From: Leucocoprinus leucothites
Taxonomy: Eukaryota > Basidiomycota > Agaricomycetes > Agaricales > Agaricaceae
DNA length: 64,000 nucleotides
NCBI GenBank assembly: GCA_013368445.1
Contig: JAACJO010000011.1
Coordinates: forward strand, 682,001 to 746,000
Direction: 5' to 3'
The first letter of the stretch is position 1; each line of letters starts with the position of its first letter. A program made the translations under genes and the position numbers. The notes beneath the pieces are model-generated. The model saw nothing but the letters and a program-made list of their open reading frames with translations. It ran no database searches and was not told the origin of the DNA. Below are positions 48,485 to 59,250 of the stretch, piece by piece.

Positions 48485-49701
48485 ATGGCGACCGTACCAA
48501 CCTTAGAAAAGCTGTCTTCAAACAAAACCTTCGAAGGTGAACTCATCAAGTACAAGTTTAAGGTATCTTGGCTCATTTCCATCTTTAATTTCTTGAGACG
48601 ACCTGAGCTTTCACCATTTCATACTTAGTCAGTCGCCCTTGGTGACCTCGACACTCAATTTAATCTATACTTGCCGCCGAATGCCTCGCAGAAGAAAGTG
48701 CCTGTCCTCATTTACCTGGCAGGTCTAACATGTACAGAAGATAACGGGTACGTCATATCGGACACACATGCTCTCCATCAGTCTAGATCAATCCGACCCT
48801 CGAACAGAGCACAGAAGGGCAACTTCCTCAAAACAGCTTCCGCCGAAGGCATTGCCCTTCTTTTCCCTGACACTTCTCCTAGAGGTGCAGGTGCGCCCAA
48901 CGAAACCGATTCTTGGGATTTTGGCGTCGGCGCTGGTTTCTATCTCAACGCTACCAAGCCAGAGTACTCCAGGAATTATAACATGCTAACTCATGTCACA
49001 ACCGAGCTCCCTCAAGTGATAGAGGCCGCCGGACTTCCCCTTGTGAGCTCAACCTATAATGTCAATCGTTACTTAACTTATGGAATCTCAGGACTGGTCT
49101 AGGCAATCTATATTTGGCCATAGCATGGGGGGCCATGGGGCATTGACTATGTACCTTGCATCAAAAACGAAGCAGTTCAGGTCGGCCTCGGCTTTTGCCC
49201 CAATAGCTAACCCTTCCAATTGTCCATGGGGAGAAAAGGCGTTCAATGGTTATCTCCAAGGTGGAATAGAGGAAGGCAAACAGCGCTATGACGCCACGGA
49301 GCTCATCACAAAGCACACTGACCCTGTCCATGTCCTAATCGACTATGTTAGTTGGCCAACGATGCGATACGATTTGTCAAATGCTCATCGTCTTCAATAG
49401 GGTACTGGTGACAATTTCTATAAACAAGGCCAATTATTGCCCGAGAATTTCCTCAAAGCCTCCCGAAATGCAGGATACGACGAGGTACAGGTTAGAGTAC
49501 GAAGCCACGAAGGATATGACCACAGCTACTATTTCGTAAGTGGGCTGCGTCGGATGCCATCATGCATCCATACTCACTCATCTTCCTCAGATTTCCACAT
49601 TCGCCTCAGATCATATCCATTGTAAGTGTGATATTCGGCTCAATCCTGCAGTTAGCTTATTAAGACCGTTCATAGTCCATGCTAATTTCCTCAAAGCATA
49701 A
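48485..49701 (+). CDS. S-formylglutathione hydrolase (esterase D family)
   Basis: Seven exons (48485-48562, 48629-48747, 48808-49042, 49092-49346, 49401-49535, 49591-49621, 49676-49701) join to 292 residues, the usual size. Family marks: LSSNKTFEG at the N-terminus, VLIYLAGLTCTEDNG, ALLFPDTSPRGAG, WDFGVGAGFYLNAT, nucleophile loop FGHSMGGHGAL, Asp in GTGDNF and His in EGYDHSYYF. It hydrolyses S-formylglutathione to formate and glutathione, the second step of glutathione-dependent formaldehyde detoxification after formaldehyde dehydrogenase, in the cytosol. In wood and litter decayers this handles formaldehyde from methanol and lignin demethylation. Its stop codon is only 19 bases from the convergent stop of the FHA kinase gene. 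Confidence 0.93.
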
Positions 49702-49720
49702 TTATGGATGGAGGTACCAC

Positions 49721-51855
49721 CTACACGATAGGCGTACATCCCTGTACATCGGTTGTTATCCTACGTCGGTACAAAGTCTTTAACTCTTTGATCTCGCTTT
49801 GAATCCAATTATCGGAAAGTGCATCATAGACGGTGGCTCGTTTGGAGTAATCGTGTACCAAGAGCTCAAGGATCAGTTGGCGTGCTAATAATAAGGAGGG
49901 AGGATCAGCTCAGACACCGGTAATAAGGACCACTACCTACCAGCCTCTAGGTCGTGCCATGGATAGTGGGGGAAATGAACACCACCGTAAACGATACGTT
50001 CTTTAAGGCGTATGTCTCGACTGCCGGTGCTGAGCTCGGAACCCTCGTATGAAAATGCGGCTTCCTGAGGTAGTGTTTTATCTGCCTCGTTGTCAAAAGG
50101 ATGACATCCCCTAATATCGATTTTTTCGTATAAGACCTCATCTGAGAAAGGAAGAACTACACACGCGAGCATCACATAAAGGATTACGCCAGCACTCCAA
50201 CAGTCGGCCGGCATTCTGCTAAAGTGAGAACATTTTTTGAAAGACACAAAGATACAATCCTACCCAATGTATCCAAGATGCTTGTGATCCAATGCCAACA
50301 CCCCCTCAGGCGGCAGATAAGACACAGTTCCACATACGTTAAATGTTTCCTGGTAAGCGTTTGGTCTCGCAAGACCAAAGTCGGCGATCAATATCCGCGG
50401 ATATGGCCCAGGGGCATGCAATAAAATGTTTTCCGGCTATTAAAGTATATGAAAAATTAAAATCAACACATTTCAAAGGAGAGATCAGATGAAGTTCCTT
50501 GAGATCTTTCAAGAACACGTCAGCTTTAACCAACATGTGGGTGCATTAGGACTGTACCTCGGTGAGATATCATCAGGTCGTGCAGGTAACGTAAGCCTAG
50601 GAGGAGTTGGTACATGAGATATTTTGCCTCGGCTTCACAAAGAGGATTCCCGGTGCCCATCGAACCGGTGATATAGGTGAAGAGGTCGCCACCGGTACAC
50701 AGCTGGAGGAATATGTTCCTAAAATGATGTAGTGGGTAGACAGTTCCTAAGAATAGCACGGCTAGGCGCACAGAAATCTCTTGTCTTGCTCAGTATCATA
50801 TATCTCGTTAATGTTTGGCTAGGCGGCTGACATCAGCCGTGAAAATTATAAGGCATTGACTTGACACACACATGTTTGAGTTTCATGAGTATTTTGACTT
50901 CCTTCATTACTTGTTCGACCTCGTTATCCTTCCGTGTCCGGATGCTCTTACAAGCGACTTGTCTCTGCTTTGTCGGGTCCAAAGCAAGGTGAACTGTAGC
51001 AAACGATCCTGTCCCAAGACATTGAGAGGTAACAATGTATTTTCCGAGGCGCTGGAAGTCCTTTCAGCGGGAATAACCTGAACGAGTACATAGGTCAAAT
51101 CCATTACCTTTTGTGCCACTTGAGGTGGAGGAGTAGGGTCGAATATCGTTAGCTTTTCTTGTGGCTCGCGTATGATATGATGACATGTGAACTCTGAAAG
51201 TAACTTGCTAACTTGCTATAAATTCGACTGCTGAGAAATCACGCACCTATGCGAGTCGGGCCCGGAAGACTGAGGATATCGCCATCCATGAGTATAACAG
51301 AGCTTTTTTTGATAGTTTGCCCATTATATGCAATTCCGTTGCGAGACAGATCCTAATAGGGGGCTTTAACTGATTCCATAGTGCTCTCAAAGGCTGTCCA
51401 CGGACCTGGCATGACACAACCACTCCGCCTGTGGGTGATCTAACGCTGAGTACAGCACGGTATGTGAGCTGTGTCAGGCCGAGCAGCTGCATTTGGTCTT
51501 TACGCATATAGTTTGCAATGAATAGTGGATATGGCAGGTTGATTGACCACGTATGTACTGATTGGCCGCAGGGATGAAGTAAAGCTATGTTCAAGAAGTA
51601 ATGCACCCACCAATGCTTTGCATTTCTTCCGATCGTAGCCGGTCGTGTAAACCCAAGCAGGATCGCTACGAAAAAATGAGAACAGTTTTCAAGTGATATC
51701 ATGCCTGAATCACATTCTCGATAGCCTTGCCAGCTCGTAACGAGCTTAGCGCATATATCTAGGTCACTGGCGCAAACATCGGAAATACCCCTCGAGTCCG
51801 AATGACAGGAAAAGGACCTCAGGTGATGAATGGATCTCGCCGAATGGAGAGACAT
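49721..51855 (-). CDS. FHA-domain checkpoint kinase, Chk2/Cds1/Rad53 type
   Basis: Reverse-strand, many short exons, roughly 480-500 residues. The N-terminal MSLHSARSIHHL leads into an FHA domain: GFTRPATIGRNAKHC, YVVNQPAISTIHCKLYA, DLSRNGIAYNGQTIKKSS and LMDGDILSLPG. The Ser/Thr kinase follows with YIVTSQCLGTGSFATVHLA (glycine loop), VACK (Lys), MKEVKIL (Glu), GGDLFTYIT and the HRDLKPEN catalytic loop. It continues with IADFGLARP (DFG), CGTVSYLPPE (APE-like) and DCWSAGVILYVML. FHA plus this kinase subfamily is the Chk2/Cds1/Rad53 effector of the S-phase and DNA damage checkpoint, activated by ATM/ATR-type kinases via phospho-Thr binding. Asp-Leu-Lys of the catalytic loop comes from an 8-nt exon whose 3' splice partner lacks GT (it is GA). 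This is either a rare GA-AG intron or a damaging change (see findings). Confidence 0.83.
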
Positions 51856-52243
51856 CGAAATCACAATATTCGAGGCTGCTTAGTTCTGTGAGCGATTTGA
51901 ACTTTCGCCTTGATGGTGCGGAACTAGAAGAGGAAGGGCAAAGAGTTTATTATCTACATATTCCAATTCAATGATCCTTGATCGATTGATCCGTTCGGGA
52001 AAAAGGCCCCTGGCCGTGCTCGTTTGATTATTTCTCCTATTCTGTAGCCCACGATTTCTAGTCGATGCCCAACCTCATGTTGATATAATTTCTGCAAGCC
52101 GGAATTGTGGCTTGCAATGTTGAACATTTCAACGTCCTATCTCGACCCTTGACTAGCAGCGCTCAGCAATAAGGAATTTCGAATCAAATTGCATACGGTA
52201 AAAATAGCACATAAATAACAGGCCTAATTGAGTCATAGCTCGA
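51856..52243. other. Intergenic, kinase upstream and LSG1 downstream
   Basis: About 390 bases between two reverse-strand genes. No gene or clear promoter motif is visible. Confidence 0.45.
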
Positions 52244-54603
52244 TCAATCATACCCCTTCCCACTCCGCTGCTTTACCCGCTTCATCTTCTTATGATGCTT
52301 CTTCCCGGACCCAGCATTCTCTAAGACCGACGCAATTCGCGCACTCTTGAAGTCTAATGGTGACCCATCGTCAGCTACGGCATTCTGATGTGGATAAAAT
52401 TTTGCTCTTGAGAATCCTTGACTGATATTGTTGTGACCTTTGACCATAGGACGAGACGCCAAGGGGTCACGCCCGAAGAAATCATCGTCAACAGCATTCG
52501 ATTTCATCCCATGACCGTGCGCCGGGAGAACGCTCGTGGCATCGCCAGATATCACGAAGGTATCAGAATCCTTTCCAACACGGGTTACGGGAGCCTTTTT
52601 CTTCCCGACTGCCCGAGATAATGCGATTTGCCTTGTCTTCTCATTGAACGAGTCATCATCGGTACCTGGAGGAGGATGGCAGAAGAGGAGTTTCGCATTG
52701 ACATAATCCTTCAAGATATATCGAGCAGCACGAGCTTCATCTGGGTTTCCCTGGCTTGATCGCATATATCCTCGCGCAACTGAGGTAATATTAGAGGATA
52801 TCAGTAAAGAGGTTTCCACCACTTACTGGCATAGGCTATAAGTAAATCCTGCCCGGTAATCCCTCCATCGCCTCCTTCCTCTATGGTTCGCACTTTAATC
52901 AATAGCCCATAGACAGCCTCTAAAATCTCCTTCGGTAATCGCTTTACAACCAAAGCTATCGGTGCGGTATATTCACGCATTTGGTCAATCGGAAGAACGC
53001 CATCGCATATAAGGTCGGCCTTAGTGGTGGCGAATTGAGGAAAAACCAGACCGGGGCAATCACAAAGGATTATAGAATCGGATAGGTGAATTGTCTGGAA
53101 ATGTTTGGTCTTCCCGGGGGTTGATGAGACGCTGACTTTCTTTTCCCCAAGCAGGGAATTAATCGTGCTAGACTTTCCAACATTGGGGTATCCCACAAGG
53201 CCAACACTGAGTTTTGTTGGCACTTTCCCGGACGCATCAGTGAAATCTGTACTATTGTCAGAAAAAAAGTAAGGGTACGGGGGTGGGACACCGACCAGAT
53301 AGAGGAGGAGCCTCTCTGAGGAGAAGGTCTTCCAGTTCTAGTACCGATAACACCCGAGCCCTTGGATCTTCCTCCTCCTCCCCTGCAGAGAAGTAGTCCT
53401 CGTCGCTCGATGATTCCTCCGAGTTTTCGAGCTCTTCGTCAGAATCTGGAGGAGTAGGCGTCTGATTTTGTTGATCGTCGCCCTCTCCACTTGACCTTTC
53501 ATTCTGTGGAGGCTCTCCAATACCTGGTTTGTTCCCATTTTCCGCACGCATAGCCGCTTCAAGGGCTTCTCTTCGAGCTTCTTGTAAAGCTGCTGAATCC
53601 GCAGCCGAGAAAAAGGCATAGTGAATGCCGCGAGAATCAAAATAATCTGCCCAAAGGCATCTAGAAGTAATTGATAAGTCTTCGTATGAGGTAGAATCGA
53701 GCAACGCACCGCTGCTGCGAAGTTAGTAAATCGGCCTTGTTGATAAGTAATAGACTCTTTCTAATGCCTTTCCCTGTCCCCGCCTCTCCCTCTGGTCTCT
53801 CCACATCACGAATGTAGTCCTCTAAGTCCTCACACCGGAACCTGAGAGGATTTCGCGCGTCCACAATTTGAACAATGAGATGAGATCGTTCAAGCACGCG
53901 CCATAACTGTCGCCAAACCTCAATGTTTCGTTCGAACGGAGTCAGAAGAAAACCCTCAGTTTCTTGAAGCCTGAGGAGACGGTCAGGCATATGTTCGAGA
54001 TAAAGATATGAGCGGCTTGAACATACTCTGCAAGCCCTCTTCTCCAATCTAAAAATGCAGCTTTTTCCTGCCTGTCTAATTGGGCGGTGGTCATCGATTT
54101 TTGCCAAGGTGGTCTGCGAGGTACCCGCAAGCGTTGTCTGTTGGCCGCTTGCTTTTTGAGGACGTTCGCCTCTTCTTGCTCGGAAAGAAGATAGGGATTT
54201 TGTGAAGAACCAGCAGATTGCTGAATGATTTTGACATTTCTTCGCTCTTTAAACATGAATATCTTCACGGGTATTGCATGAAAAATGCCTACCAGCAGTG
54301 AATTCAGTCCCTGCCAAATCGGCCGTGTTGAAGAACTCTTCAAGGTCCCTCTCTTGAGTCACGGATTTGAGTTTACTAGTGGTATCCACGTCAACCGAGT
54401 ACTGCTGATAATTCAGGAAGGCTGAAATTCTTTGGGGAGGCGACTGCGTACATTCCCCGTTTCTTGCATTCTTCTTGCATCTTTAACCTTGCGGTTGATG
54501 ATTGCACGTCCTAGACCGCTTGGGTTTTGGTCTCGTTTTGGAGGCTGTAAGATTATCGTAAGTCATTCGATCCGAGAGGTGTAAGCATTTCATACGATAC
54601 CAT
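52244..54603 (-). CDS. LSG1: Large-subunit GTPase Lsg1 (circularly permuted GTPase, 60S maturation)
   Basis: The GTPase motifs appear in the circularly permuted order diagnostic of the YlqF/Lsg1 group: VQIVDARNPLRFRCEDLEDYI and NKADLL (G4) come before GYPNVGKSSTINSLLG (G1), TPGKTKHFQTI (G2) and LCDCPG (G3). The N-terminus PKRDQNPSGLGRAIINRK, LDRQEKAAFLDWRRGLAE and the acidic insert between G5 and G1 (PPDSDEELENSEESSSDED) also fit Lsg1. The basic C-terminus is HHKKMKRVKQRSG. Lsg1 acts in the cytoplasm on pre-60S subunits to release the export adaptor Nmd3 and allow Rpl10 insertion. The first coding exon is only the ATG (54601-54603). The next exon begins at 54544 with PPKRDQN. No key residue is missing. 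Confidence 0.92.
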
Positions 54604-55018
54604 TCTGAAAACAGACGAGGGATGAGGAGATGAGAGGTAGTGAACTCGCTCAGCTCATCGTTTTTGCTGACAAGATTCAGCTCATTATCTAGATAGGGAC
54701 ATCATGTGACTTCAGGTAGACAGGGGTTTTCACTGAAAAAGGATATGCAGAGATATGTACATCTGAATTCCAGTAATTTAGTTCGGGATTCAAGTTTATC
54801 AGGGGGTACAGTATCCAAGTCTTCCGTGATTGAACTCTTAGTGTATGTTTGGTGATCATCGATTTCAACGCATTTAGTAAGATAACCTTGGCGTGGAACG
54901 CGAAAGCTTGACCATTGACTTTTATTGCGTTCGTAGTGATAATGGTATATAAAAACTACATAAGAATATTGTTTTTTGATGACTATTGAGCGCTGCATTG
55001 AGATAATTCAGTCATTCC
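54604..55018. other. Intergenic, LSG1 upstream and GH5 3' region
   Basis: About 415 bases, A/T-rich, holding the LSG1 promoter and the 3' region of the GH5 gene (both minus strand). No gene is seen. Confidence 0.45.
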
Positions 55019-56933
55019 TCAGGGGAGATTTGGGCGAACTGCGAAAATGAATTATTTTAGGGACAGACGATAATTACCAGCGATAATAATACGTACCAGC
55101 ATTAGTCCAGAGGGGTTGATCTGAGCCATCAGCGTTCGGAGTAAGGGTCAATTCGTAGTTCGTGTCGAAAGATCCAGCGCTCCAAACGGTGAATCCGGCA
55201 ATGGAATCAGAGTTTGCTTTGACGAAGGCGAGCTCAGATTTAAGGCTACGCGGAAATCAACGTGGTATATGAAGGGTAGAGAATTGGCACATACGCTGTG
55301 AAGCACGAGGCGGTATTACCGCCACCAGTCTCACTCAGAAGTGCCTGCCTGTTGCCGTTGGCTTTCAAGAAGTTCACAACGGCCTGCATAACAGCGACGT
55401 TGTCCTAGCCAGAAGGCGAGAATGTTAGTATGTAATAACGACAGGTTCAAAATATGCGTACAGTGACACAGTCAAGATGAGTCCCGCTGTTGTCACTATC
55501 GAGGTATTTGTGGACTATTGATCGGTGAGGCTCTGATTCGAAATGTCAAAATCATAACATACTGTCAAAGAGCAGCTTAGAAGTTCCGCCGGTAGGATCT
55601 GTGACCTTCACCAGGAGAGGGCCAGCTTCGGTGGGGAAAGCCTGCGCGCTCGACCAGGAGGAACCTAAGCCCCAAGTCAGTATTCTTAAGTTCTCAGAGG
55701 CCCGTTAATTGCATACCTGGCATAAGGATGTAATTATCCGTTGCGCCGGCTGCACGGATCGCATTGACGACCTTTTGGACGGAGTCAACCCAGGTGGAAA
55801 CGCTGGGAACGTCGTGAGGTTCATTCATGATACCGAACTGCATAATGTCAATAGAGGTCTACGTTGAATGATAGACAACTTACGATAATTTTCTTGTTGC
55901 CTTTGTATTTAGCTGCGAGCTGAGACCAAATACTGGCATATTGATCATTCGTAGGGCCTCCCTGGGCAATAACTTGGCCGTTCCAGCGAGCATAGTTGTG
56001 CTACTGGAATCAGATTTACAGAGTGGGTCAAGAGCGGGAAGGGATTTACCAGGTCGAGGATGACGTATGGGCTAGATCCAGAGTTTAATGCTGCTTGCAC
56101 AGAGGCATCGTAGCGCTGGAAGAACGTGCCATCGATGGTGCCACCGAGAGTAGGTGTCATGAGCTGCCAGGCTGCGGTCTCCTTAAAACATCGTTCAAAC
56201 ACATTTTGATTTCGACATACCAAATGCTGTTAAAATCGAGCACCATCTCAGAACATTGACGGCTAATCTTAGAAATAATACTTACGAATACGGAAGATGT
56301 TAACACCTTGCTGAGCAAAGTGGGAAAATTGTGAGACGGGGGGATCGACGCCGGTTCCGTTGAAGGAACCATCGGTGTACTTATTGCGGCTCGGTGCTCA
56401 GTACATCGCCTCAGTGTGTCTGATAGTCGACTTACAACGGTGAAGTCATATCCTGCCATGTTGACACCACCAACAAAGGGAAGTGCTCCAGAGTTGGGGT
56501 TTCCTGTTGGACTGGGTCCGGAAGAAGTAGTGGTAGAGGAAGGCGCAGTTCCAGGGAGGCATTGGGAGTAATCTTGGAAGGATTCAAAACACGGACTACA
56601 ACTGATGATAGCATGGGCGCTTACAATCGTTCAATTTTGTGCAAACAGCACCTGAGACACAGGTGGTGCCACCGGCTGTAATTAAATATAATCAGCTCGC
56701 GCGGAAAGAAGGGGGGGAAGGAAAGAAAGACATACACCAGCCGATTCCACCGCCTTAAATCGAGTGTAAGCACCATAATCCGTCATTTGCAAAGGAGAAA
56801 CATACATTGAGCATACATCTGAGATAAAATATTTTAGAGAAAGAAATCTGGTGGTTGTAAGGATACCTACCTGTTGCTGCGCGAGGGCGCATGAGATGGC
56901 GACGAAAGTAACGAGCAGGGATTTTATGGACAT
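55019..56933 (-). CDS. Secreted endoglucanase, GH5 (subfamily 5-like) with N-terminal CBM1
   Basis: Reverse-strand gene with at least 14 exons. Signal peptide MSIKSLLVTFVAISCALAQQQ is followed by a CBM1 (MYAQCGGIGWSGGTTCVSGAVC, then YYSQCLPGT), a Ser/Thr/Pro linker, and the catalytic domain GGVNMAGYDFTV. The domain continues with NIFRIPFAWQLMTP, HNYARWNGQVIAQGGP, the acid/base Glu in GIMNEPHDV, FDIHKYLDSDNSGTH, the nucleophile Glu in LLSETGGGNT, and WSAGSFDTNYELT. This is the plan of Trichoderma EGII-type (GH5_5) cellulases: endo-cleavage of beta-1,4-glucan in plant cell walls, secreted. Exons 1-8 are 56871-56933, 56806-56818, 56736-56753, 56625-56675, 56436-56572, 56286-56379, 56221-56226 and 56050-56171. 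Their phases add up exactly. Exons of 13, 18 and 6 nt are present. A TATA box lies about 40 bases upstream of the ATG. Confidence 0.92.
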
Positions 56934-56971
56934 GTTGAGGACTCGAATTGTGTCTGTGAATGACAGGCAAG

Positions 56972-56978
56972 TTTTATA
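56972..56978 (-). promoter_or_regulatory. TATA box of the GH5 endoglucanase
   Basis: Reverse-strand TATAAAA starts about 45 bases before the ATG at 56933, giving a very short 5' leader, as is common in strongly induced fungal secretory genes. Confidence 0.5.
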
Positions 56979-57893
56979 CACATTTCTGCGGATGTTTCCC
57001 GGAAGATCTGTGCCATGGAAAATATGTGGGGAATGGTAACAAGGTGATGGCTAGATGCACGAGATGCAGGAAATGCCGTACCACTGTCATCGAACCTCTT
57101 TCTGTACGACGATATTTTTGCCGAGGCAAGTTATTTTTGGCTCACTGTCATAACAATGCGAGAATACATAACTCTGGTATAAGTCTGTATAATCCACATT
57201 GTCAACCTAGCAATGTCGACGGCGGTGACTAGCGAGTACTGGCAATGATAAGCATATCCGACAACCTATCGTGTGGGCTGGTCAAAGGCAGTCAGAAGTG
57301 TTATGACCGTGAGAATATGAAGAAGGATGACAACGAGCGGGTGAGCTCGGTTGTTTTTACCTTCGGAGAATCATGGATTTGCTTTCCTCCTGCCATGTTG
57401 AAATCCAGCGCGATAGTCAATCTTTACCGAAGCTACCTTAGAGCTATCCGGCAGCTGCCACACAGTTACCTCCGGTAGAACTTATATCTGTTCATCATTA
57501 GTCCGGTGATTGACGATCATGTAGGCAGTTCTACCGACTTAAGGCTCGAGATGATATGGAGAGTCTGAGAAATACCGACTATCCTAACCTACAGGATAAG
57601 AAGTACGAACGAATAGTGAAGGTGCGTCTTCTAGTTTATTGGAGATCTGCATGCACGAACTCAGTCTGGCTCTATAGGAGCTGAGCAGGATGAACAGGGG
57701 TCTCCAGGGTGACTGGCGATGCTTCGACCATATTCTCGATCTCGCATATGGTCGAAAGGGGAAGTTAAAGCACGAGCTTCTGGAGGTTTGTCCGTCCACC
57801 CTTTTTCTGCTCCAAGGTATATGACGCATCTTGCCCCTCCAGCCATTTCTTGCCGACGTAAATGCCCAAGTTCCTCCGCTCATTATTCCGCAG
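56979..57893. other. Divergent intergenic region with an 11-bp-arm palindrome
   Basis: About 0.9 kb between GH5 (minus) and the small gene at 57894 (plus). Contains an inverted repeat at 57723-57756. An ATG at 57719 opens a basic, mitochondrial-presequence-like stretch, but it does not join in frame to the next gene with the visible splice sites. Confidence 0.45.
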
Positions 57894-58565
57894 ATGCCCT
57901 CTTCACGGCCGCCTGTCTACTCTCCAGAACTCCGCGCTTTGTTGACAAGTGATGCATCACGTACAACGAAAGCACTCAAGCCTTCGGATTTGAACAAGCC
58001 GTCTACACAACGAGCACCCCAGGCAGACCCCTCTTCGGCAGAAGCCCAATTGTTTGGTGGGCTCAGCAAGCGACGTGAGAAAAATCTTTTACAACGATTT
58101 TTCAAACAAGAGGTGCAGAAGGTATACCCTCCCCTTGAAGTGGACATTCAGAGTGGTCAAACACCACAAGAGGCTGGGATAAAGGGTGGAGCGGTGCAAG
58201 GCTTGAATTTACAGCAAGATATTGAAGCCATTGTTGGTCCTGTATGGAGGCCTCCACAACTCACTCGACGGGAACGTCGAGCACAAGGCGTCGCCGATAC
58301 GACTGTGCTCCCATCACCACCACATGACCAGCGCCCCACACGCTGGTTGAGGCGGCGATACCAGAGTCTCCTTACGCGGCTGCCGGTACTCACTTTCACT
58401 CCTGGACCCAAAGCAAATGCGGGTCATTATGCAATCGAACGTTCAACCTGGGCTCTTGGAGATGTATATAGCACCCGCGGCCGACTACTGCCTGTTGCTG
58501 CTGCCGTTCAACTTGCCTGGCTTGAATCAACCACAGATCAGTCGAGAGCCCAAGGTAGAAAATAG
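57894..58565 (+). CDS. Small conserved-looking protein of unknown function
   Basis: A single open exon of 223 residues begins at ATG MPSSRPPVYSPELRALL, directly after a possible 3' splice site (ttccgcag). I do not assign a family. The block LSKRREKNLLQRFFKQEVQKVYPPLEV (basic, amphipathic) looks conserved and is reminiscent of small mitochondrial assembly-factor-like proteins. A second helical block is TRRERRAQGVAD. The C-terminus (STWALGDVYSTRGRLLPVAAAVQLAWL) may be a folded segment. In-frame sequence upstream of the ATG (VNAQVPPLIIPQ) also looks protein-like, so an upstream exon is possible. Composition fits its neighbours. Confidence 0.6.
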   Translation: MPSSRPPVYSPELRALLTSDASRTTKALKPSDLNKPSTQRAPQADPSSAEAQLFGGLSKRREKNLLQRFFKQEVQKVYPPLEVDIQSGQTPQEAGIKGGAVQGLNLQQDIEAIVGPVWRPPQLTRRERRAQGVADTTVLPSPPHDQRPTRWLRRRYQSLLTRLPVLTFTPGPKANAGHYAIERSTWALGDVYSTRGRLLPVAAAVQLAWLESTTDQSRAQGRK

Positions 58566-59250
58566 GTGAATGTCGCATGTTGTTTTTAGCTATGTCTATA
58601 GTAACCAGAATCCGACCTTGTGCTAACGCTGTAAGAGCAAATACCTTGTACGTTGATGCTTCGCTGCTTCAATTTCCCGAAATCCCATTCGTTCTTAGTC
58701 GTCCGAATAGCCCCAGTATTTATGAGGATCGACGGACGACATTCGGGAATCTCGAACAACCCAATTCAAATCCTCAAATGAGGACCCGGTCGACAATGGC
58801 GGTAACATTATAGCAATTACTCGAATCGCATGCGCATAATACGAGCGCTGAGCGCCCAGCGTTGGACGCACCAGATATCCAGACTATAGCATATGCAGAC
58901 CCACGAGGAATGGCCCGATCAAATAAAACAATAGCGAAAGACAACCCTCAATTGAGTCGAACAACTATCTTGTAGCATCAGGAGGCGCCGTACAACTGCC
59001 CTTGACAGCAGTCGTACAGCACCATCGTAGACATCACACGCTTTACCGTTAAGCTAGAGGGTCTCGCGCACATCATTGGGTTTTAACATATACATATGCC
59101 ACGCGAATGAGATGAATGAGGGTAAATATATCATGGGAAAGAACTGTTCAGGGTCTGATGTCGAAGAAGCAGCTGGCAAATGACGCGACTGGGCTCACGT
59201 TAAAGCTTGTCCTTCTCCACCCTCCTCCATCGTTGTCCATTATACCACTA
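58566..59250. other. Intergenic, promoter of glucosylceramide synthase
   Basis: About 690 bases with no supportable gene. An in-frame ATG at 59116 could extend the next protein by 45 residues, but the added sequence is not family-like. Confidence 0.45.

Noticed and set aside
57719..57850. Possible mitochondrial-presequence exon (MLRPYSRSRIWSKG) for the gene at 57894
   Set aside because: The only usable donor (before tatatg) leaves two bases that do not join in frame to the following exon with any visible acceptor.
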